Origin: Pseudomonadota bacterium
GTDB taxonomy: Bacteria > Pseudomonadota > Gammaproteobacteria > Burkholderiales > Burkholderiaceae_C
Assembly (NCBI GenBank): GCA_022566735.1
Contig: JADFIG010000001.1
Location: forward strand, 124,001-188,000
Length of the DNA: 64,000 nt
Reading direction: 5' to 3'
Notes under the pieces: generated by a model
The model's input: only the letters and a program-made list of their open reading frames with translations
What the model was told of the DNA's origin: nothing
The model's database searches: none
Made by a program: the position numbers and the translations under genes
Part shown: positions 61,016 through 64,000 of the stretch, one piece after another
Layout: each line of letters opens with the position of its first letter
Position numbering within the stretch: the stretch's first letter is position 1

Positions 61016-61081
61016 GCCAGCCCCTTGATTCGGACGGGATCGTTCTTCCGCCTTCCTCCACCCCATCTTCCCTTGCCTGAC

Positions 61082-62551
61082 ATGACGACAAACCGCCTGC
61101 GTCTGCGCCGCACTCCCATCGCACTGGCCACGGCCCTGGTGGCCGTGACCCTGCTGGCCGCGTGTGCCACGCCCACGGCCTACGAGCGCACGGCCTTGTC
61201 GGTGCCCGACCAGTTCGCGCAGAACCGGGCGGGTGCGCAGACCGGTGCGCAGGCTGGCGCAGCAGCGGATGCCGCGGCACGCCAGGCCCTCTCACCCTGG
61301 TGGCTGACCCTGGGCGATGTGCAGCTCACCAGCCTGATCCAGGACGCGCTGGCGCGCAACAACAACCTGGCCCAGGCGGCGCTGAAGGTGCGCCGGGCCC
61401 AACTGGTGGCGGCCCAGGCGGCCAGCGACCAGCTGCCGGGGGTGGCGGTCAAGGGCAGCAGCACGGCCAGCCAGGCCCTCGACGGTGGCCCGACCACGCG
61501 CCTGAGCACAGCCACGGCCACCGTGACCTGGGAGGCCGACCTGTGGGGGCGCCTGGCCGCCCTGCGCAGCGCCGCCGACTGGGAGGCCCAGGCCACCGAG
61601 CAGGACCGCGCCGCCGCGGCGCAAGCGCTGGTGGCCACCACCGCCAACCTGTATTTCCAGGTGGCGTTCCTGAACCAGCGCATCAAGGCCAGCCAGCAAA
61701 GCATCGACCACGCCCGCCGCACCCTGGTCCTGGTGCAGGGCCAGTACGACGCGGGCAGCACCTCGGGGCTGGAGTTGTCGCAAGCCACCCAGGCGCTGGC
61801 CACCCAGGAGGCCGCACACACCCAGTTCCTGCTGCAGCGCGTGCAGGCGCGCAACGCCCTGGCCATCCTGTTCGACGGCCCGCCGGGCGTGGCGCTCAAC
61901 GAGGCCCAGCGCCTGCCCGATGGGGCCTTGCCCGAGGTGCCCGCCGGGGTGCCCTCGGAGTTGCTGGCACGCCGCCCGGATGTGCGTGCCGCCGAGTTGC
62001 GCCTGCGCAAGTCGCTGGCCCAGGTGGACGCCACGCGCACCGCCTACTACCCGACCTTGACGCTCACGGGCAGCGTGGGCGGCTCGTCCACCGCGCTGAC
62101 CCAGGTGCTGACCGACCCCGTGGGCACGCTGGGGGCCGGCCTGGTGCTGCCTTTCGTGCAGTTCCGCGACATGCGGCGCAACATCGCCATCTCGCAGACC
62201 GACCACGACAGCGCCGTGATCGGCTGGCGCCAGAGCTGGTACAGCGCCTTGTCCGACGTGGACAACGCCCTGGCCTCGCGCCAGCAGTACGAGCAGCAGG
62301 GCCTGCGCCTGCAGGAAGCGGTGGCCGCCGCGCGCAACACCGAGCGCCTGGCCGAGGCCCGCTACCGGGCTGGCTCGGTGCCGCTCAAGACCTGGCTGGA
62401 TGCGCAGGAAACCCGCCGCCAGGCCGAAATCAGCCTGGCGCAGAGCCGCCTCAACCGGCTCAACGCCATGGTCACGCTCTACCAGGTGCTGGGCGGGGAT
62501 GTGACCGAGGCCGCCACGCCGGCAGGCGGCGCTTCGCGGCCGCAGGGCTGA
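61082..62551 (+). CDS. NodT-family outer-membrane efflux lipoprotein
   Basis: A 489-residue outer-membrane channel. Lipoprotein signal LVAVTLLAACATP with the lipid Cys at about residue 28. OEP repeats (about 90-280 and 300-475) with NAD(P)-free motifs WEADLWGRLAALRSAADWEAQ, RRPDVRAAELRLRKSLAQVDATRTAYYPTLTLTGSVG. It completes the MacAB complex. ATG 61082 preferred over an upstream in-frame start at 61025. Ends 10 bases from the convergent PaaX gene. Confidence 0.92.
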   Translation: MTTNRLRLRRTPIALATALVAVTLLAACATPTAYERTALSVPDQFAQNRAGAQTGAQAGAAADAAARQALSPWWLTLGDVQLTSLIQDALARNNNLAQAALKVRRAQLVAAQAASDQLPGVAVKGSSTASQALDGGPTTRLSTATATVTWEADLWGRLAALRSAADWEAQATEQDRAAAAQALVATTANLYFQVAFLNQRIKASQQSIDHARRTLVLVQGQYDAGSTSGLELSQATQALATQEAAHTQFLLQRVQARNALAILFDGPPGVALNEAQRLPDGALPEVPAGVPSELLARRPDVRAAELRLRKSLAQVDATRTAYYPTLTLTGSVGGSSTALTQVLTDPVGTLGAGLVLPFVQFRDMRRNIAISQTDHDSAVIGWRQSWYSALSDVDNALASRQQYEQQGLRLQEAVAAARNTERLAEARYRAGSVPLKTWLDAQETRRQAEISLAQSRLNRLNAMVTLYQVLGGDVTEAATPAGGASRPQG

Positions 62552-62560
62552 GCCGCTGCC

Positions 62561-63418
62561 TCAGGCCGGGACGGCGGGCTCCGTGGACGCCGTGCGCAAG
62601 GAAGGCAGCAGCATGCGCCAGACGCCCTGTCCGGCCGCATCGAAGGCAACGACGGCGCGGTGGAATTCCTGGCGGGCCGCCACGTCCACCAGGGGCTCGG
62701 GCAGCAGCGGGTCGAACACCAGCTGGCGGATGGCGTCGTTGCCCAGCAGGTAGCTTTCGCGGGCGGCGGTTTCGGTGTCGAGCTGGTGCGAGGTCGCCAG
62801 CCAGGCGTCGAGCTTGGCGCGGGTGCGGGCGTAACCCTGGCTGAGGGCGCTGCCATGCCAGAGGTGGCGGGCGCGGCGGTCGAGGTCGTCGTCCAGTTCG
62901 GTCGCCACGAACACCGGCGCCTGCGCGTCCAGGCCGAGCTTGTGCAGGCGCTCTCGGGCCGCTGCCGCGTGTCCCGCGAAGTTGTCGGGGCGCAGGTAGA
63001 GCTGCTCGGACACGGCCCGAAAGCCCAGCAGGGCCAGCGCCCGTTCGCGTTGGCGCAAGGGGCCGCGGTCGCTGCGGCCCAGGCCCGCGGTGCTCACCAT
63101 CAGCCAGGCGCCGGACCACTCGCACAGCCGCTCTTCGGCGTGGCGCCAGCGCGAGAGGTCCTCGGCCATGCTGGCGGCCTGTGGGCCCAGCACGTAGGCG
63201 CCGCGTCCGCAGGACTGGATCATGCCGGTCGCGCTGAGCCGCACCAGGGCCACGCGCACGCTGTTCTCGCGGATGCCGAAAAGGCTGGCCGAATTCACGG
63301 CGTCGCTCGCACTCAGGGGCGCGCCATGGGCCGCGAGCAGCAGGTTGAGGATGAGGCTCTTGGGCGTGGGGGCCCGGCTGGGTGTCGTTGCCATGGCGGG
63401 CAGCTTAGAGACACGCAT
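62561..63418 (-). CDS. PaaX-family transcriptional regulator
   Basis: A 285-residue repressor with N-terminal HTH (about 18-85, KSLILNLLLAAHG, ENSVRVALVRLSATGMIQSCGRGAYVLG) and the PaaX C-terminal region (about 105-275, WSGAWLMVSTA). Members respond to phenylacetyl-CoA or other acyl-CoAs. Start ATG 63418 is used because AGGGAA lies 3-4 bases before; ATG 63394 would lack the first 8 residues. An inverted repeat (63430-63447) lies just upstream. Confidence 0.88.
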   Translation of the reverse strand: MRVSKLPAMATTPSRAPTPKSLILNLLLAAHGAPLSASDAVNSASLFGIRENSVRVALVRLSATGMIQSCGRGAYVLGPQAASMAEDLSRWRHAEERLCEWSGAWLMVSTAGLGRSDRGPLRQRERALALLGFRAVSEQLYLRPDNFAGHAAAARERLHKLGLDAQAPVFVATELDDDLDRRARHLWHGSALSQGYARTRAKLDAWLATSHQLDTETAARESYLLGNDAIRQLVFDPLLPEPLVDVAARQEFHRAVVAFDAAGQGVWRMLLPSLRTASTEPAVPA

Positions 63419-63429
63419 GTTTCCCTGTC

Positions 63430-63447
63430 AACGGTGTTTTGACCGTT
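63430..63447. promoter_or_regulatory. Inverted repeat at the PaaX promoter
   Basis: AACGGT-gttttg-ACCGTT: perfect 6-bp arms, a dozen bases from the PaaX start codon. Likely autoregulatory operator of this regulator. Confidence 0.55.
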
Positions 63448-63570
63448 TGTGTAATGTTTTGGCCTGCTGTGCGGACGTGGCCCTGCGCGGGTCTTGAGCG
63501 ACATCAACGAAGCGGGCGCCCGGCTTTCCCAAAATCTCACCCAAGGATCGAGATATCATGAGGAGCACAC

Positions 63571-64000
63571 ATGATCGACTGCCCGGTCGATGTCACCGCG
63601 GGTTTGCGCGGCACGCCGGTGTTCAGGGCGTTGCCGGACGACGTCTTGCACCGCCTGGCCCAGGACGCGCAGGTGCTGACGCTGTCGCGCAGCGACATGC
63701 TGTTCCACCGCGGCCAGCCTTGCGAGGGCCTGCACGTGCTGCTGCAAGGGCAGGCCAAAGTGTACGCGCGCGTCGACAAGGCCCAGGACGGCGGCCAGGA
63801 CAAATGCCAGGAGAAGGTCATCGAGGTGGTGACGGCGCCGGCCTGCCTGGGCGAATCCATGCTCAGCGGCGAGGTCGACCACCGGGTGCACGCCGCCATG
63901 CTCAGCGACGGCGTGGTGCTGCTGCTGCCGCGCGCGTCGGTGATGCGCGAGTTGCAGGACAGCCCGGCCCTGGCGGTGCAGTTGCTGGCCGATGTCTCCG
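63571..64000 (+). CDS. Crp/Fnr-family cyclic-nucleotide-binding regulator, cut by the window edge
   Basis: An open frame begins at ATG 63571 with AGGAGC 4 bases upstream and runs 143 codons to the window end without a stop. The cNMP-binding/beta-barrel domain is visible (VFRALPDDVLHRLAQDA, MLFHRGQPCEGLHVLLQGQAKVYAR, PACLGESMLSG). The C-terminal HTH, if any, is outside. A short, charged insertion (DKAQDGGQDKCQEK) lies in the barrel. Divergent from the PaaX gene. Confidence 0.85.
   Translation, partial: MIDCPVDVTAGLRGTPVFRALPDDVLHRLAQDAQVLTLSRSDMLFHRGQPCEGLHVLLQGQAKVYARVDKAQDGGQDKCQEKVIEVVTAPACLGESMLSGEVDHRVHAAMLSDGVVLLLPRASVMRELQDSPALAVQLLADVS

Overview
The window is a high-GC betaproteobacterial sequence. 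Gene content (phaC-phaA-phaB operon, LexA with CTGT-N8-ACAG boxes, PaaX-type regulator, Burkholderiales-style TolC with a fused C-terminal domain, many HME-RND metal pumps) points to Burkholderiales, probably Comamonadaceae or the Leptothrix/Ideonella/Aquabacterium group. No rRNA and no complete tRNA was seen.

Left half (1 to about 31.4 kb) is a mobile genomic island. It opens inside an incomplete SIR2-domain gene on the minus strand. An intact IS3-family element (1457-2688, 24-bp inverted repeats, TGC target duplication) follows. Next comes a metal-resistance block: chromate efflux chrA with a ChrB-domain protein, a His-tailed DMT exporter, a CsoR/RcnR-family repressor with its own operator, a P1B-like ATPase lacking the usual cysteine motif, two small His-rich proteins, a glycosyltransferase-like gene, a czcCBA tripartite pump, and a second pump in the order B-A-C followed by a response regulator and sensor kinase. 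From 23.4 kb the content turns plasmid/phage-like: a zinc-ribbon/glycine-zipper protein, DUF932, YqaJ-type nuclease, a Gp3-like protein, AlpA, an inovirus Gp2/YfjJ-family protein, an AT-rich orphan gene and a tyrosine integrase. The island ends at about 31391, where a 12-base 3' end of a tRNA-Ser gene is followed by that gene's terminator; the intact tRNA and the other end should lie to the left of the window.

Right half (31.4-64 kb) is ordinary chromosome. A Lap-type, c-di-GMP-controlled adhesion system is spread over 32-47.5 kb: TolC-like outer-membrane protein, LapG protease, LapD receptor, a 1470-residue adhesin with a TAAG-containing retention module, cadherin-like repeats and a VWA domain, and the LapC/LapB type I exporter. 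An ArsR-rhodanese regulator and an MFS transporter are inserted between lapD and the adhesin. Then follow a Nudix hydrolase, a UbiC-like chorismate lyase divergent from PgeF, the PHB operon phaC-phaA-phaB (PhaC has a long Lys/Ala-rich N-terminal extension), lexA with two SOS boxes divergent from an asparaginase, an SDR, a MacA-MacB-NodT macrolide-type efflux operon, a PaaX-family regulator, and a truncated Crp/Fnr-family gene at the right edge.
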